Below, piece after piece: positions 32,430 through 33,893 of a stretch of 33,893 nucleotides of DNA. Source of the stretch: a bacterium (GTDB lineage: Bacteria > Fidelibacterota > UBA2242). Position 1 is the first letter of the stretch. The number at the start of each line of letters is the position of its first letter. A program made the translations under genes and the position numbers. The stretch lies in contig JAHIOG010000495.1 in NCBI GenBank assembly GCA_018895675.1, positions 1 through 33,893 on the forward strand, read 5' to 3'. The notes beneath the pieces were generated by a model. The model was given only the letters and a program-made list of their open reading frames with translations, was not told where the DNA came from and made no database searches.

Positions 32430-33893
32430 CTAAATATTTTTCTTTATTTTCTCAGTCTTTTCTCTACTCAGGCTCATTAAATCCTGACAATTTAAAGTTT
32501 GCTTATCGGTTTTTTTCTTCACTACGATCATTCGCTCTGTACACGAGAAACAAGGATCGAGGCTGCCGATTGCAATAAGGACATCTGCTATTTGTTCATT
32601 CTTAATGATTGCCGGAACAACCTGAAGATTGGGATAGGTCGGGGCTCTTACTTTCCAGCGATAAGGTCGATTTTCACTACCAGTTAACACGTAATGTATG
32701 GCTTCACCACGTGGGGCTTCTACCACACAGATAGCTTCTTTATTAGGTGGAATCTCTTCCACGTGAGCCATGATCTCTCCTTCAGGCATTTCTCTGAGTG
32801 CTTGTCTTATGATCTTTACTGATTCAAATAATTCCTCTAATCGGACTAAAGTACGAGACCAACAACACCCATCCTGCTTAACTGGAACTTTAAATTGCAG
32901 CTTGTCATAGGCAGCATAGGGATGATCCCTACGAGAGTCGATATTCACTCCTGAGGCTCTAGCAACAGGACCGACCACACACATATCTAAAGCCTCATCC
33001 TTTGTTAGTACACCCACCTTTTTTAATCTGACATGCAAAGAAGTGTCGCCAAGAATAGCATTCACTAGAGCCTTTAATTCCTTCTCAATTTTATCGATTG
33101 TTTCATAAACTTTTGGATGTAATTCCTTGTGAATATCTCTTCTTACTCCTCCTATTAGGTTCATACCGTAAGTTTTTCTGTTGCCGGTAATCTGTTCGCA
33201 CAACCACATTACGGGTTCCCGGATGCGCCAGCTATGCATCAGGATGGTATCAAATCCAATGATATGACCAGCAATCCCAACCCATAAGAGGTGACTTGCT
33301 ATCCTTTCCAGCTCCAGCATAATAGTGCGGATGTATTGGGCTCGGGGAGGCACTTTTATGTCTGCAGCTTCTTCAATAGCCTGACAGTAACAGCATGAAT
33401 GCACAAATCCACAAATACCGCAAATGCGTTCAGCCATAAAGCATATTTGGTTGTAGGTCTGGACGCTGTCAGCGAGTTTTTCTATACCTCTATGATTATA
33501 GAATCCCCTGTAGTCACAGCCTACGACTTTCTCACCCTCAACAAAGACCTTAAAGTAAGCGGGCTCTTCTAAAACCGGAAAAAAAGGACCAATGGGTACA
33601 ACCTTGGCACCTTTAGGTGGTGGTGCTAATTTCACCCTGTTTTGAGGTCGGGCAGGAGGTTTGTAGTCGTAAGGGAAGTCTCTACATAAAGGGTAAACAT
33701 CATCGGGCCAATCATCAGCAAGTACCAATCGACGGGGATCCGGGTGATTCCGTGGATGAACCCCGATCATGTCACGAACTTCCCGCTCTGCCCAGTTCGC
33801 ACCCGGGATTATTGGAGTGATGGAGTCTATAAAAGGGATGTTGGGATCAATATGTGTATGGATGCACACAAACAGTTTTTCGTTATCCAGTGA
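32430..33893 (-). CDS. Group 4 [NiFe] hydrogenase large subunit, NuoC-NuoD fusion, 5' end cut by window edge
   Basis: At least 487 residues visible; the frame is open to the right edge, so the N-terminus is missing (a GTG at 33869 is internal). The N-terminal part is a NuoC domain (PGANWAEREVRDMIGVHP, PDPRRLVLADDWPD). The rest is a NuoD-like catalytic domain with both nickel motifs: L1 ERICGICGFVHS and L2 SLDPCFSCTERM. The second closely resembles the HycE/HyfG form, in which arginine replaces the final histidine. The four cysteines show it binds NiFe and is not complex I. A tail of about 34 residues follows L2 and would be removed by a maturation protease or retained. The fused C-D layout matches formate hydrogenlyase-type enzymes, but a formate dehydrogenase is not in view. 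Confidence 0.94.
   Translation of the reverse strand, partial: SLDNEKLFVCIHTHIDPNIPFIDSITPIIPGANWAEREVRDMIGVHPRNHPDPRRLVLADDWPDDVYPLCRDFPYDYKPPARPQNRVKLAPPPKGAKVVPIGPFFPVLEEPAYFKVFVEGEKVVGCDYRGFYNHRGIEKLADSVQTYNQICFMAERICGICGFVHSCCYCQAIEEAADIKVPPRAQYIRTIMLELERIASHLLWVGIAGHIIGFDTILMHSWRIREPVMWLCEQITGNRKTYGMNLIGGVRRDIHKELHPKVYETIDKIEKELKALVNAILGDTSLHVRLKKVGVLTKDEALDMCVVGPVARASGVNIDSRRDHPYAAYDKLQFKVPVKQDGCCWSRTLVRLEELFESVKIIRQALREMPEGEIMAHVEEIPPNKEAICVVEAPRGEAIHYVLTGSENRPYRWKVRAPTYPNLQVVPAIIKNEQIADVLIAIGSLDPCFSCTERMIVVKKKTDKQTLNCQDLMSLSREKTEKIKKNI

Noticed and set aside
29044..33893. NADH dehydrogenase (complex I) rather than hydrogenase
   Set aside because: The NuoD-like part keeps both C-x2-C nickel motifs (ERICGIC and DPCFSC), which complex I has lost.

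Overview
This 33.9 kb window is bacterial, AT-rich (roughly 38-40% GC by eye), with strong AGGAGG-type ribosome binding sites and tightly packed, often overlapping genes. The protein types (eukaryotic-type citrate synthase, PAS-rich hybrid kinase, RAYT transposase, tRNA-linked GIY-YIG gene) fit an FCB-group or related candidate-phylum bacterium. The clear Shine-Dalgarno sites argue against core Bacteroidia/Flavobacteriia. I cannot place it more precisely.

Left part (1-10.2 kb) is mixed accessory DNA. A minus-strand trio encodes a TauE/SafE-type permease, a methyltransferase and an acetyltransferase-like protein that runs off the left edge. Next come an initiator tRNA with a GIY-YIG nuclease gene between it and a tRNA remnant, a universal stress protein, a YjbQ-family protein, a 1345-residue PAS/GAF hybrid histidine kinase on the plus strand, and a REP-associated tyrosine transposase bracketed by duplicated palindromes.

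From 33,893 down to about 10,215 every gene is on the minus strand and forms one metabolic island. In transcription order it holds: the core of a group 4 membrane-bound [NiFe] hydrogenase (large subunit cut by the window edge, small subunit, NuoH-like and NuoL-like membrane subunits); a receiver-histidine kinase; a double-receiver protein; a malic enzyme with a receiver domain fused to its N-terminus; acetate kinase; two tandem malate dehydrogenase-family proteins; a LarA-family nickel hydroxyacid racemase; PEP carboxykinase; a chimeric pseudogene carrying a copy of the larA 3' end; a second, large malic enzyme; aconitase; citrate synthase; isocitrate dehydrogenase with a four-cysteine insertion; and a TPR protein.

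Together these genes centre on malate, oxaloacetate and pyruvate: interconversion of malate and oxaloacetate, decarboxylation to pyruvate or PEP, ATP recovery through acetate, entry into the oxidative TCA branch, and disposal or use of reductant at an ion-translocating hydrogenase. The most unusual feature is that a phosphorelay seems to act directly on an enzyme (REC-malic enzyme) rather than on a transcription factor. Second is the putative zinc-knuckle insertion next to the substrate-binding loop of isocitrate dehydrogenase. Third is the pairing of a LarA-type racemase with malate enzymes, which suggests a malate racemase.
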